Origin: Tieghemostelium lacteum
Lineage: Eukaryota > Evosea > Eumycetozoa > Dictyosteliales > Raperosteliaceae
Assembly: GCA_001606155.1 (NCBI GenBank)
Contig: LODT01000029.1
Span: forward strand, 868,001 to 932,000
Reading direction: 5' to 3'
DNA: 64,000 nt
The translations under genes and the position numbers were made by a program. This document shows positions 19,735 to 31,807 of this stretch, piece by piece (position 1 is the first letter of the stretch; each line of letters starts with the position of its first letter). The notes beneath the pieces were generated by a model. It did not search any database, was not told where the DNA came from, and worked only from the letters and a program-made list of their open reading frames with translations.

Positions 19735-21851
19735 ATGAACTCATTTTCTAGAGACGGTAAAAGATTCAGCTCAAGACCTACATATCAAGGAAACAAACAT
19801 CAGGATACTTCACAACACCAACAATACAACGAACCAAACCAACAATCACCACCACAACAAACTACACAACCACAACAACAACAACAGCAACAACAACAAC
19901 AACAACAGCAACAACAACAGCAACAACAACAGCAACAAAACCAACAATCACAGTCTCAATCACAGTCTCAATCACCACAAAATAAGTACCAACCAACAAA
20001 TCAACAAACTTCACAACCACCACACTTTGTTCCAAGACCTTACCAAAAAAATTCACACCCAAGAAATCACTTCTCTAAACCTCGTTTTAGCTCGGAACAA
20101 AACAATACACAAAATAACTATAGCAATAACAACAATAATAATTTTTATTATAATAATAACAAAGATCAACAAACATATGATCCAAATAAAAAAATGAATT
20201 CATATACACCAAATTCCAGTGGAAGGGGTAATTTCAGAGGTGGTGGAAGGGGAAATCATAGTGGACCACATAATAATAACAATAGATATATAAAAAGTTA
20301 TTATCCAAGGGAATTAAAAGCACATGTACCTATACCTCAGTTTAGTGGAGGTGTTATCATTGGAGTCAAAGGTTCTCTTTGGGGTCTTATAAATAAAGCC
20401 ACAACTGCCAGATTAAAAGTTTTCAAAACCACTGCTCTCATCAAATGTTCAGATGCTCAACAACTGGACAGAGCCAAAGAGATTGTTATGAAATTGAAAA
20501 ACACTGCAGTATGTAATCTACATACCCCCTACTTTCCTATCCAATCTAAAATTTACACACATCATCTGTAAGCAATTATAGATAATTAAATATTTCATAC
20601 TAATTCTCTCCAATGATGATTCTTTTCTCTTAGCCAAAATATTTATCATTGATTGATTACAAGGGTGATCAAAAATTGAAATTTGTTCAACAACCGCCCA
20701 ATTGTGCGGTTGTAGTTTTGGAACAAAATATCAACAATGAACATTTATTGACACAGGACTATGATAAAGAGTTGGTCCAAAGACATGAACCACAGTTTAT
20801 TAGTAAATACACAGAGACTCTAAAGTCACTCTACCATGAAAAGAACAGAGATACTCCATTTATTGATATAAAATCTGGAAAATTGTGGTTTCTTTATAAT
20901 AATGGTGTTCCATCTACCCCAATGCCAGCAGATAAATATGAATGGTATACAGAGAGTTTAGACTGTATCTTCCAAACTGGAAATACAATTTGTAGTGAGA
21001 GTTTTATTAAACAGTTTAATGTTTACAAGGTTAAAAAACCATACTATTTGGTATCTCTATTGGATACAGAAACTCTTGATATGATAACTCTGAAATGTAA
21101 AGAACAAAGAGTAAACTCTGAAAAATCTAGTAATGATTTGGAGGAATTCAAATTAGTCCAACCAAAAATCATCAAAACCCATCATCTTATAAACTCAAAA
21201 GTTTTATTCCCACAATCAAGTAAAGTAGGTCCTTACGATCTTCGTATATGTATCGATACCATCTCAAAAGAATCATGTGAACCAAATACTCAAAACGAAC
21301 GTTTATTACAATTTTTATCCAATATTAAATTATTCAAAAATAACAATATAACTAGTAATAATAATAATAACAATAACAATAATAATAACAATAACAATAA
21401 CAATAACAATAATAATTATTTAACCTATTTTATTCCAGATTCAACATTATTTATTGTTGAATCTATACTTCAACAGAGTGTCACTATTCATCGTCATGAT
21501 CAAGTTCAATTCAATTTAATCAGTGACATTGCAACTAGACTCACCACCACTCCTCAAGAATTTAGTAAAACCAGCTCTACAATTCTTTGTACTTCTAGTA
21601 GCCTTTATGAAGCTTTTAAATCTGGTAATTGGAATGTTGATTTTGTTCTGGATGGAATTAAATCACTTGTCAAAGATGTTAGAATTTTAATTTCACAACA
21701 CTTTGATTTTACAAAATCTCATCTTACTCCTCCTTCTGATTTTCAAGTAAGTGTTGAGATTCAGGATGTTGATGAAAGTGATGAAGAAAGTGATGAAGAA
21801 ACAAAACAACAACAACAACATCAGCAACAACAACAACAACAACAAATTTAA
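19735..21851 (+). CDS. Gln-rich protein with a KH-like domain, probable RNA binder
   Basis: Exons 19735-20508 and 20634-21851 give 663 aa. The donor is the GTATGT inside an apparent GCA-GTA-TGT reading. The later GTAAGC at 20568 would break the frame, so I rejected it. The N-terminus holds a poly-Gln block (19871-19936), a Gln/Ser stretch and an RGG-like GRGNFRGGGRGNHSG. Then comes IPQFSGGVIIGVKGSLWGLI with a GxxG-type turn (GVKG) and LDRAKEIVMKLKN, consistent with a KH fold. The second exon has an unrecognised globular domain (WYTESLDCIFQTG, KKPYYLVSLLDTETLDM) interrupted by a poly-Asn run and closed by an acidic Gln tail. A role in RNA binding is inferred only from RGG and KH-like features. 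Confidence 0.68.
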
Positions 21852-22253
21852 AATATATACAGTCCTCACCCTCTTACTCCTCCCCCTCCCTTCACTATTT
21901 TATAGAAAATTATCTTCAATCACCAAATTTCAACAATCTTTATTTCTTCAATCACTTCATCCTTTTTTTCAAAATTTGAATACATAGAACCCTCATTTTT
22001 GTGTATAATAAAATAATTATCATTATTCAAAAAACCATTCACTTCTTCCATTTGCATATGCACAGGTGTTCTATTCTATGATTTTTCCCCACCTACCCTT
22101 TTTAAATATCTGTTGGCATCAAAATATTTTTATTTTCCGATATTTGCGATTTTTTGTATTTAAAAACATGTTTGGAATCAAAGGAAGATTCCATGACATC
22201 AAACTATTTAAATAGTTTTTTTTTTTTCTTGCAAAAGACACACAAATACAATC
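21852..22253. promoter_or_regulatory. Intergenic with a palindromic promoter element
   Basis: 402 bp. Immediately upstream of the secreted-protein gene lies an 18-bp perfect palindrome AAACTATTTAAATAGTTT (22201-22218). It contains a TATA-like TTTAAA and is followed at once by a T run to about 22227, then the ATG at 22254. This is the expected TATA plus oligo(T) core promoter layout of dictyostelids. A second inverted repeat, GGAATC...GATTCC, lies nearby at about 22174-22192. Confidence 0.5.
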
Positions 22254-23180
22254 ATGTTTAAATCAAGCATTGTTATATTATTTATTTCTATAATTTTAAA
22301 TCAGAGTTTAGTACTATGTCAATTTCCAGTACCACTAACTAAAGGAGGTAGAAATGCAGTTCATGGTTGGCTTTTTATGCCACTAGATCAGAATTTACCA
22401 AATCCAGAAAATCCATCACAACCAATTCAAGCCTATTTCTCACACCACACACCAGAATTTGCCACTGATTCACCACACAATTTTCAAATTATAATTTTGG
22501 GAACTGTTACCCCACTGAGCTCTGGTGATAATATAACTTACCCAATTCAAATGAATTATCCACCTGCTAGTGAACTAGTTGAATATGAATTCACATTTAC
22601 ACCCCCACCACCATTTTCACTAAACGATCTTCTAAGTGGAGACATTAAACAGTTACTAGGTGTTGTATTCAACGGAAGTTTCGATACACCTTATGAGAGA
22701 ATTGCTGAATCTGTCGGTGTTTGGGATATTCTTGAACTCACCACTGCAGTCTATTTAAATGACTCAACAGCCATTGAACCATATCCATATCAACGTTATT
22801 ACAGTTACCCTAGATTAGCAATCGGAGCTCCAATTCCAACTGATAACGGTGTACATAATTTCTATTTGGCACATGAAATTCACGCAGTACCAGATTTTGA
22901 TCAAGTTATTCATGCGACTATTGACATTAGCAGTTGCAGTTGTACTGATGATGATAACTGTGCCAGTGATTACTCAACACTAGAATCTATATTCACACCA
23001 TCCGCAATCTGGGAATTTTATGGTATCGACAATAATGTAGATAACAGATTAACTCCTGAATATTATCCATCTGTACTAGGTAACTTACTCTCAAATACCT
23101 ATCAAAATGTTACTTGTAAATTTGAAATCCTAGAACAAATTCATTGTGTACTCGGCCCTGACTTTTTCCAAATTTGTTAA
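22254..23180 (+). CDS. Secreted protein of unknown function
   Basis: 308 aa, single exon. Residues 1-23 are a signal peptide (MFKSSIVILFISIILNQSLVLC) with likely cleavage before QFPVP. The mature protein is Pro- and Tyr-rich with several N-glycosylation sites (NITY, NGSF, NDST, NVTC). Its eight or so cysteines are concentrated in the last third, including SSCSCTDDDNC. There is no membrane span or GPI-type tail. I recognise no enzymatic family. The start is preceded by a good core promoter. It is probably an extracellular or lysosomal protein; that is inference. Confidence 0.75.
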   Translation: MFKSSIVILFISIILNQSLVLCQFPVPLTKGGRNAVHGWLFMPLDQNLPNPENPSQPIQAYFSHHTPEFATDSPHNFQIIILGTVTPLSSGDNITYPIQMNYPPASELVEYEFTFTPPPPFSLNDLLSGDIKQLLGVVFNGSFDTPYERIAESVGVWDILELTTAVYLNDSTAIEPYPYQRYYSYPRLAIGAPIPTDNGVHNFYLAHEIHAVPDFDQVIHATIDISSCSCTDDDNCASDYSTLESIFTPSAIWEFYGIDNNVDNRLTPEYYPSVLGNLLSNTYQNVTCKFEILEQIHCVLGPDFFQIC

Positions 23181-23597
23181 TGAATAAATTAAATACAAAT
23201 ATCTTTTTAATTTTTTATAATGTTAAAAAATTAATATCTAATATGAATCTTTTAATTATTTTTTATATTTTATTTTTAAAATATCTCATCACGTTGATAA
23301 AGGATTTTCAAATTTTAGAATATTATAATGACATTATTAATTGATTTTTTAAAAAGGATCAATTTGTAATACACTTAATCAATGATTTATTACAATAAAA
23401 TTAATATTTAAAAATTAATTAATTTACTATAACATTTGATTATACATTTCAAAATATAATTCAATCCTTATTAGTTAAGAAATTAAAACCTAATTTGATA
23501 TTTGAAAAGGTTAACAAAAAATGGGTGTTTGATATGAAAAAACCTTTGTGAGTTTTTACTCACAAAAATAGTTTTCATTCAAATCAATTCAAATACA
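23181..23597. promoter_or_regulatory. Intergenic with a perfect hairpin upstream of the Crinkler-type gene
   Basis: 417 bp, very AT-rich. At 23545-23566 a perfect inverted repeat has 9-bp arms TTTGTGAGT / ACTCACAAA around a TTTT loop, 31 bp before the ATG. It could be a dimeric protein-binding site or a 5' leader hairpin. Nothing else is recognised. Confidence 0.45.
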
Positions 23598-25774
23598 ATG
23601 CAACAAACAGAAACTACAACTACAAGCAGTACTCCAATATTTAGAGTTTATAAAGATCAACCAAATGATTCATATCAAGTACCTTTAGTTGAAGACGGAA
23701 TTATCAAAGAGGACATAGGAGATATTAAACTTTTTGTTCAAAAAAGTTTTAATTTTACTGATTTGTCATTTAATCTAGTTTTACATGATGATTCAAATCC
23801 TTTCGTTAGTTCTACTCCTTTATCAAATTTTACTGGTATTATATTACTAAAGATACAACCAATTACTACCACAACTAGTACGTAAACACTCATCACTAAT
23901 CCATGTCATTTATACTAATATATTTTTTACATAAACTTTATAAAATTTAAACACCTGTTCAACCACACAATAGGTACAAAAGGACCGCAAAGTATGTAGA
24001 TTGTTTTAGGTATTGGTATTAACAAGATAAGTTAACACATTAATAATTTATTAAACAGGTAAAAAGATATGGACTTTTGCTGATAATGTAAATAGAGATA
24101 TATATTATTACATAGATTTCAAAAAATTACAGATTGACCAACTAATCACCTGTGCAACACAAGGAGGTTGTCATTTAATTCAAGGTGCATACAGAAGTGG
24201 AAAAACCAGCCACTTGGTAGCACTAGAGAATGAATTATTTTATTCAAAAAAGTATTTTCCCATGGTATTTAGAATGTCTAAAACTACAAATATTTGGGAA
24301 TGGTTCAACAAAGTTCTTCATCGATATGTTCCACAAGCACCAAATATTACAAATGAAGATGATATGTTAACTACATTCGACTCAAAAAACAAAAATTTAT
24401 TTGGTAACAAGCAAGTAGTTTTTTTGTTTGACGAATTTCAAGAACTTGAATATAAACCATTCCGAGAGAACTTCCTGTTATCACTTAAAAGCCTCATGGA
24501 AGATATAGATTTAATAGGTGTTTCCACTTGTGTACATGCTATTCTTGGCTTTGGTACATTCTTGCTGAAACATTTTGAGTCAGATGGTGACAAAGAAAAA
24601 ACACTTATCCACAGCCCATTTCTTTACAAAAATAATATTTATTTAAAGCCACTTCCAGAAGAAGCAGTACACAATTTACTCTCTCAATGGGCTGATAGTT
24701 TGTCTCTCAAGTTTGACAAGAATGTATTGAGTGATATATATAATACTATTGGAGGGTAATAACATTAATATGCATATTCAATTGGATTCAACTATTAATC
24801 TAGAATTTATTTTAATAAGATATCCTGGGTTATTGGGTCTTGTTGGACTCACTTTACAAAGTCATATTGTAGATTCCACCTTCATTCAAGATAATATTAT
24901 TAATTTTGATTGGTGGAGAAAGATAAGAATTTTTACAATGGCGAGTTTGTATTCTCAAACCGATCAATTTACAAGATTGATCAAACAATTTAAACGTTCT
25001 AAAGATGTAATCGGTCTTGCCAGGCATGTTTTAACAAATCAAGGGCCATTTGAATTCCAAGGTGATCAATTAAAGTATGCTTATTTGCTTGCAGATCATG
25101 GTGTTTTATCAATAACATATATCAATAATGGTTCAATTGCAAAATTTTCCATTTCATCTCCCCTTTTAAAAGAATTTTTGATAGAAGAATTCTATAGACC
25201 CATCCCAAATTTTATCCCCAATAACTTTGGTATACAAAGTTTACTACAAAACATTGTTAGCCACATGGACCCCACCATTTTTACAGTTAATGAATCTCAT
25301 AATATCACCACTGGATTTCCTTCAGAGTACGCATTTCAAGCTGAATTTTATGCTATCATCCGGCATGGGTTAAATTATTCTTTTAACGGAGAATATATTG
25401 CAATTATTGAGGCAAAAAATCAATCAATAGGTTCAGAAAGATCTGAGAGCTTAGTTAAAAATGGTAGAACTATAGTATTTGAATTAAAGTCTCTCCAAAA
25501 GTGGAAATCTTTTTCCGACATTAATCCAGTTATAAAACAAGCTTCTAGATATGCCAAAAGCCTTGGGGCTACAGAGATTGTTGTTTTAAATTTTGTATCC
25601 TCTCCAACACAATTTTCTGCACGAGAAGAAAAAAATGTAAATGGTAATACTGTCTATGTATATGAAATTGTTTTCAATAACAAGACTCTTACCCTCAACT
25701 TGCCAGGTGAAGAGAAAGAGGAAAAAAAAGAGGAAAAGGAAGAGGAAGATAGAGAGGAAAAAATGGAATTATAA
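23598..25774 (+). CDS. Crinkler-type protein: ubiquitin-like header, P-loop NTPase, PD-(D/E)XK nuclease-like domain
   Basis: The gene looks intact. Exons 23598-23877, 23974-23991 (only 18 nt), 24059-24755 and 24820-25774 give 649 aa with consistent phases. Residues 1-90 are a ubiquitin-like header of the kind found on Crinkler effectors. A P-loop NTPase follows with Walker A GAYRSGKT (about 142-149), Walker B VVFLFDEF (about 219-226) and GGYPGLLGLVG after the last intron. The C-terminal part has FQAEFYAII and later RTIVFELKS (ExK), fitting a PD-(D/E)XK nuclease-like fold as in AAA-ATPase-like/DUF1703 proteins. The family is discussed as effectors and transposon-derived proteins in many eukaryotes. 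The tail is Lys/Glu-rich, possibly a nuclear signal. Its role in an amoeba is unknown. Confidence 0.75.
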
Positions 25775-26229
25775 ATTTCAATCAGCAATACCAATTATCT
25801 ACTAATAACAACCAACAATAATTATGGTCCTTTAGGTGAAGTGGTTTTGCAGCTACGGTTGTAATATAATTAATCTAAATAGACTATGGGCTTGTGCTAC
25901 CAACTATTCTGGTAAAGGTATGTTCGTCCTCTTTATCATTCTTATCTGTGTTAATAGTTCTTTATTATTCTCAGTATAGGTATCTACTGTTGCTTTTATA
26001 TATTTTTCCTCTCATTTAAATAACACATTTTCTAAAAATTGTAAATAAATTAGTTTTATTTCAAATAAAGTACTACTTTAAATTATGTTAAACAATTATT
26101 ATTATTATTTTTCAATTTATCAATTTCAAAAACCAAAGATATTTTTTTTCAATTTAATTTCTTTATTTTTCACTTTCTTATTTTTTTGATCAACTTTAAT
26201 TAAATTTCATTTTAAATAAATAATAAATA
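25775..26229. other. Intergenic, contains a possible coding relic
   Basis: 455 bp of AT-rich DNA between two plus-strand genes. The right half is T-rich and probably holds the promoter of the F-box-like gene. The left half has a less AT-rich patch with a 47-codon open frame, listed separately. Confidence 0.5.
25836..25979 (+). pseudogene. Possible gene fragment (47 codons)
   Basis: An open frame without ATG follows a TTTAG acceptor-like site and reads VKWFCSYGC...LNRLWACATNYSGKG, then a hydrophobic stretch, ending in TAG. Base composition and amino-acid make-up look coding, unlike the flanks. However, every complete gene here stops with TAA, and no start or partner exon is evident. It may be a decayed host gene or chance. 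Confidence 0.25.
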
Positions 26230-29200
26230 ATGGATACTAAAAACTATATTGATGACCCTGATTATAAATTTTTAAGACAATGGTACAGAAATCTCTATAT
26301 GCAACCACCAGATTCAACATCAGGTTGTATAGTATGTGGTTCATCCTGTTCGTAAGTATTTAATATTGTCTATAGATAGTAGAAGTGGAATAGGATGATT
26401 AACTGAATTTTCAATAGCTGTTGTTGTGGATGTAATTCAGAGGGATTCTTTTCACACTATATTGCAAATAAATATAATCCAGAGGATATGGAGAAAATGT
26501 TAAAGATATTTATAGAATGGACTGAATTGGATTGGGAAACTAAAGAGACTTTAATTAAAATGGGTATTGAGGTTAAATTACCATATAATGATGAATTTCA
26601 TTTTTATGATGAACCTGTTGTTCCTCATGATACTATTCCTCTCTATCAAGGCTCTATACACCCCTATAATCACACCATTTTAAAAGATATTCTAAAATCT
26701 AAACCTCTATTAAAAGAATATGCCGATCCAACTTATTTACCAACATCTTTTACAGTTTTAATGCAAACTATTGTAAAAGATCCATTAATTAGACCAAGTA
26801 TGTATAGTTTACTTTAAATATTTACCATTCCATCATTTTTAATATTAACAATAGCATTTAATCAATTTAGGATTCTATCATTGGGTTGGTGAATCTGAAA
26901 TCAAAAGACACCTATTTTATAATATTTTCTTTTCCTATGATAATGAATTATTAAACAGTAATGATATTTACTTTAAATATATTCATACTGATTATCAAAT
27001 ATTTAGAGAAAAAAATTTAAAACCTAAGTTCTCTCCTGATTTTATAAATCATTTAAATAAGGTAAATATTTAATAGTTTCTATTATCATCTCTTCATTGT
27101 ATACATATATTAATATTTTGTTTTTTTTTTATAGTTTATTCCTAATCTCTATAAAGAAAGAGAATCATTAGATAGTGAGGTATTAAAAACTATTTTATGG
27201 AATTTCTATGATGTATTATATATGGATGATCGTTCTAAAGCAGTAGATATAGTTTGTCAATTAAGAATGCTAGAAATGGTACAAGCAGAGGCAATCATTA
27301 AAAGTTATTCACACTACCAAAGAGTAAATGACAAATTTTACAATAATATATGTTCTAAGGAATTCTTAGATACTTGGGAACTTGCTGATGCCAATTTACC
27401 AAGTTTAATCTCAATTATACCAAAAATCTTATTTTATGAGGTATGTTAATATTTACAGTTATTAATATACACATTATCTAATATTTATAAAATTTATAAA
27501 CAGGAACAAAATAAGAAAGATGCACAAAGTTCATTGAATAATTTAATTTCCAGATTTGGAAACCCAATTGAAATTGCAATGGTAGAATTATTTGAGAAAG
27601 AATTTAAACAGGATAGTGCATTTTCATGTGTTCAATGTCTTTCTATATTATCATTAGACCCTTTTAAAGGTCAAGATAATTTAAAAATTCGTATTGGTGG
27701 GATAATGATGAAAGCACTTTCACATTTACATCGAGAAGATAGATATTCAGAAATGAGTAGTTATATAGTCTACCATATTTTATATACATTGAATAATTCT
27801 TTAGATCTCCTAGAAGACGAAGTACTTTTCAGAAGTATTGTTAGTATTCTAAGATCATGTAGTTCAAGAAAGACTCAAAACTATAAAATTGTTTTGAAAC
27901 TGTTATGGCAAAATACAAGATTAATCCCATACCTTACCAAACACTTTAAAAAACTCTATAGAATCTTTATTGGATACTCTGATTATTCTAGTATCTATAA
28001 GATAATCTCATTTCAAGATTTTGAAATTTTTAGAGATGTATGTATCTACCTATCTATAAATTGTTTAATAATTTATTTGATTCTAATTAATTGGTTTTAA
28101 ATAGATGCCATCAATTCCTCTGAAACCAAAAGCAACTAGTACTGCTATAGCTTTAGTAGATTATGATGAAAATAACGAGGTTGTTGTTGAAGAAGAACAA
28201 GTTGACCCATGGAATTTCATGGAACAGTGGTATATTATGGCTCAAAATGACAAGAAGAAACAGTTTCCTTGTCACTATGAACACTATTTGAAATATCTAA
28301 TTGAGATTAAAAAGGATATGGAATTGGTTGTTGAAGTTGAAAAAGATTTTATAGAGAAATATATAGATAATACTACACCTGGTGTATATCAATTCTCTGT
28401 TGATATTGAAAGTGCTCCAGTATGTTGGAGATATAATATGTTTTATATCGATCATTTGGGTCATAAATATGGGTGTTATGATAAAATTCTAAGATTGGTG
28501 TTTGATACTCTATTCATGTTCAATTACATTCAACTCACTCCACATATAGCTACCAAACATCCCTCTGTGGAACTTATTCACAAGATTCAAAGAGAGAATC
28601 AAAAGAAACTTGTAGAGTACTATACCTATGTCTTTCAAGAAGGTAGTGATAGACAGAAAGATAAGTTAATTCATGCCATTTGTGATAACCCAGTTTTGTA
28701 TGAGTTACTTGAGGATAAGTTTGACCAATCTTTTGCAGAATATTACAATTCTCTACTTGCCAAACATCCAAAAGATTTCTTCATTTATTCGAGATTGAGA
28801 GGTTTGGTAGATGTTTCTGTGCATTTGGAGAAGATGTTAACATATCCTCTACAATTCATTCGTGATCCCAAAAATGACAAGATTCAAATCCTTATTGAAC
28901 TTTTACTTACTAAAAAGGATAACTTAGAAGAACTGATATCTCTATATAAATCATTGATTAGAGTTAACCCTGTATTCACACAACTCATTCTAATCAATGA
29001 TGAGCTGTCTAAACATATAAATGGACTAGATCTGTTTGAATTGGCAATGGATGCTTTTGTAAAGTTGGAATCAACTCAAAAGAATCTAACTGATTTTATA
29101 AACCATTTCCCAGAGCAGTCTGCTAAAAGTGTTGACATGGAAACCCATTTTAAATCACTTTTAAAAGAGGTTCAATGGAATATAGTAAAGGATATAACCA

Positions 29201-30423
29201 ATGAACAAACCAAAGAGATATTCAAATCCTATATACCCAAGAAATCACTGCAAGTACAAGAAATGAATGATCTAAAACTATCAAATTACATCTACCAGAT
29301 TATCATTGAATACATCTACAGAGAAAGGAATATATCATCTCTTGAAAAGGTTGGTTTGGCAACTGTTTGTCAATCATTTTTCCAAATTTGTTCTAATCTG
29401 GTCAGTAATCACTATCAACAGTACAACTATATTCCCATTCTGGGAAATATAAATTTCCAATCAAAAGGATGTTTGATTAAACAGGTACCTAGACATATGA
29501 AATATTCCAATATGCCTTTTATTCCAATTGACTCGGTGATTGATGGATTCTATCAGAGAATAGAATCACTGGAACTCAATGTACCTCTACTTGTAAACAT
29601 TGAACAACCGCTGAATATCAAGGCTCTAAAAGTTGAGTTCTATAGAATTTATCGTGGTGACCCTTTCCACGGTTCAAAATACTCTTTAGCAAGCTTGAAA
29701 AACCTCATTAGTAACTGTAAGGAACTAGAGTTTGTGTCATTAGCATTGTTTAATCATAACACTTTAGGTCCACATCGTGAAACTCTCTATCAGATTCTGG
29801 ATATGATAACCAGTAGAAAGAGTCTAAAGAAACTTCAATTCAAAATCTCTTCCGATAGCTTTACAGAGGAAAATACCAAATCACTAGTAGAATCTATTGA
29901 ATGTGTAAAAAGAGCTGTACCATCCTTTGATCTAAATCTAGGAGCTATCTATAACCTTGATGATAAATCCATACTGAGGTACTCTACAGTCTACGAATTG
30001 GTTACAAAACTGTCTCTAAATGAAGACAAACACACACCAAAGATTGTAGGATCAGTTTTTAAAAATCTGGTATACCTTAGAGTATACAGTAAAGATATTT
30101 CGTCTGTAGCCTCAAATATCACACATATTGACCAATATCTAACCTCTTGTAAATATGTTACAATGTATAAACAAAAGAACAGTATACAGTCACTGAAAGC
30201 TAAAGAGTATATCAAAATGCATGAATACATGCTAGATGCACTGAAAGCTCTCAACCAAACCATTCACATTCACACATTTTCAATCTATTATAATAACCGT
30301 GAAATGTCATCACCAATCTTTGAAGATGAAAAATGGCATTCTATTATTAATTCTTGTTCAAACAATAGATTCTTACCAACCTCTTTAACAAATATCATTT
30401 GTTTTAAAGACTATTCAAAATAA
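26230..30423 (+). CDS. Large F-box-like protein with N-terminal cysteine cluster
   Basis: Six exons, 26230-26351, 26418-26797, 26871-27061, 27135-27440, 27504-28037 and 28105-30423, all phase-compatible, give 1283 aa. Near residue 33 a cysteine cluster spans the first splice junction (CIVCGSSCS then CCCGCNSEGF), perhaps a zinc knuckle. The long middle is helical without known repeats. Near 29260-29400 an F-box-like segment appears: LKLSNYIYQIIIEYIY, then VGLATVCQSFFQICSNLV. The C-terminal 350 residues have LRR-like spacing (LKNLISNCKELEFVSLALF, KSLKKLQFKIS). The architecture resembles the gene at 48263-51575, so both probably belong to a lineage-specific F-box family that would recruit SCF ubiquitin ligase substrates. 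Confidence 0.72.
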
Positions 30424-30644
30424 AGTTCAAAATGTATCATAATTAAGTCAATCCTCTTTTGATTTTAAAATATCAGAAAAGAAAATTAATATTAAACACT
30501 TAAAATATATTAAATAATATGCAAATTTATTGGTTTTGGTATTTGAGGATTAAAGTTATTAAGCAATATAATATAATTATATTAATTATTAAATATGTTG
30601 GGTTAGTGAAATATATTAAAATTGAATTATATGTTTGAATAAGA

Positions 30645-30962
30645 CTATGAGATATAAGTAAATTCACACATTTGGACCACCCTATCTGCAGTAGATAGTT
30701 GCGTGGTTTTAAACCAATGAAGTGTTACTTCTGATATCATTTCATAGCTTGTAAATATGTATTGAACACCAGATTTATTAAGGTTCACCAAATGGAAAGC
30801 TACATCAGCAAACTCAGAGAATTTTGACCAGGCTATAAATAAATTTAGTAGAAAGGTATTTGAAATGATTCAAACCAAAAATACTCTGATTTGTTGATGA
30901 TATTCAGTAAGTATACTGAGCCAGTAACCAATCGTGAAATATGTTTGATTTGAGGTGATCAT
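30645..30962 (-). pseudogene. Possible small gene or gene relic
   Basis: On the minus strand the frame 30868-30645 is open for 74 codons without ATG. It reads WSKFSEFADVAFHLVNL, GVQYIFTSYEMISEVTLHWF and TADRVVQMCEF, which looks like real protein. An ATG at 30962 could be joined by an intron (donor GTATAC after 30915, acceptor TTATAG before 30832, TACTAA-like branch site), giving about 77 aa. The stop is TAG, while all 22 complete genes here use TAA, so a relic is at least as likely as a living gene. Family not recognised. Confidence 0.35.
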
Positions 30963-31130
30963 CTTTTTCCAATTTTCTATTTATCTTTTAATCATTATTA
31001 TAATTATCTTATTATTATCTTTACATTTAATAACTATGATATTTTCTTTAATTTAATAATTATTTTTTAAATCATTATCATTATTGATATTTCTATTAAT
31101 TCTATTTGCATTTTTGAAATATAAATAAAA

Positions 31131-31232
31131 TGGTGATACAATTAATGATCTGTAATGACAATCCTATAAAATTTGACTCTAGAAATTTGAAAGATGTAAG
31201 AATATGTAATGTTAATAGAATAAAAGGATAGA
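31131..31232 (+). pseudogene. Possible small open frame (33 codons)
   Basis: ATG in a good AT-rich A-run context opens MVIQLMICNDNPIKFDS, then a donor-like GTAAGA follows codon 22. In the unspliced frame it ends at TAG. No following exon is found before the next gene. It may be the first exon of a lost gene or chance. Confidence 0.2.
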
Positions 31233-31293
31233 ATTGAAATAATATACCATAAGGATGAATAACAGCTACACTTTGATTCAAGAATTAAGTCTG

Positions 31294-31731
31294 TTAATCT
31301 TCAAGTGGAGGTGGAACTACAGACACTTCTCTTGCTAATAGATCCCTTCTGACAATACCAGTTCTAAAGTCATAGAAACCTGGACCAACTCTAAGTAATA
31401 CTACATAAGATTCTAAATTATAGTCTACTAATCTGTAGACTCTTTCGTCTCTGTATACTTTCAGCATACCATATTCATACTGAGAATCAGGTTGGAAGTC
31501 ATCTAATACTCTGTATCTCTCTAGATGGCCTTGAAGATATACCATAATAAAATCGTACATCATTTCGTTCTCAAGTTCAATTGGAGTATTGTACTCCCCA
31601 TCTTCATCATCATAGTTCTCAGCTCTGATTCTATCAATGATATTTTCCAAATTTCTTTGAATGTATCTTAAATACTCTTCTTGTTCTTCTGTTGGAGGAA
31701 TTGGTTGATGATGTGCTTGTGGTTGAGCTAG

Positions 31732-31807
<76 letters not shown>

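Larger units (their letters stand above)
30424..31293. other. Intergenic with possible coding relics
   Basis: 870 bp. Most is very AT-rich. A less AT-rich island (30645-30962) carries a minus-strand open frame, and a short plus-strand frame starts at 31131; both are listed separately. Three small inverted repeats lie at 30682-30731. No known RNA gene is recognised. Confidence 0.5.

Noticed and set aside
20509-20571. Continuation of KH-gene exon 1 to the stop at 20571, or donor GTAAGC at 20568
   Set aside because: The GTATGT at 20509 is the stronger donor and is the only one that keeps frame with exon 2.
30893-30925. Box C (TGATGA) and box D (CTGA) look-alikes
   Set aside because: Spacing of about 20 nt is too short for a snoRNA and no terminal stem is visible.
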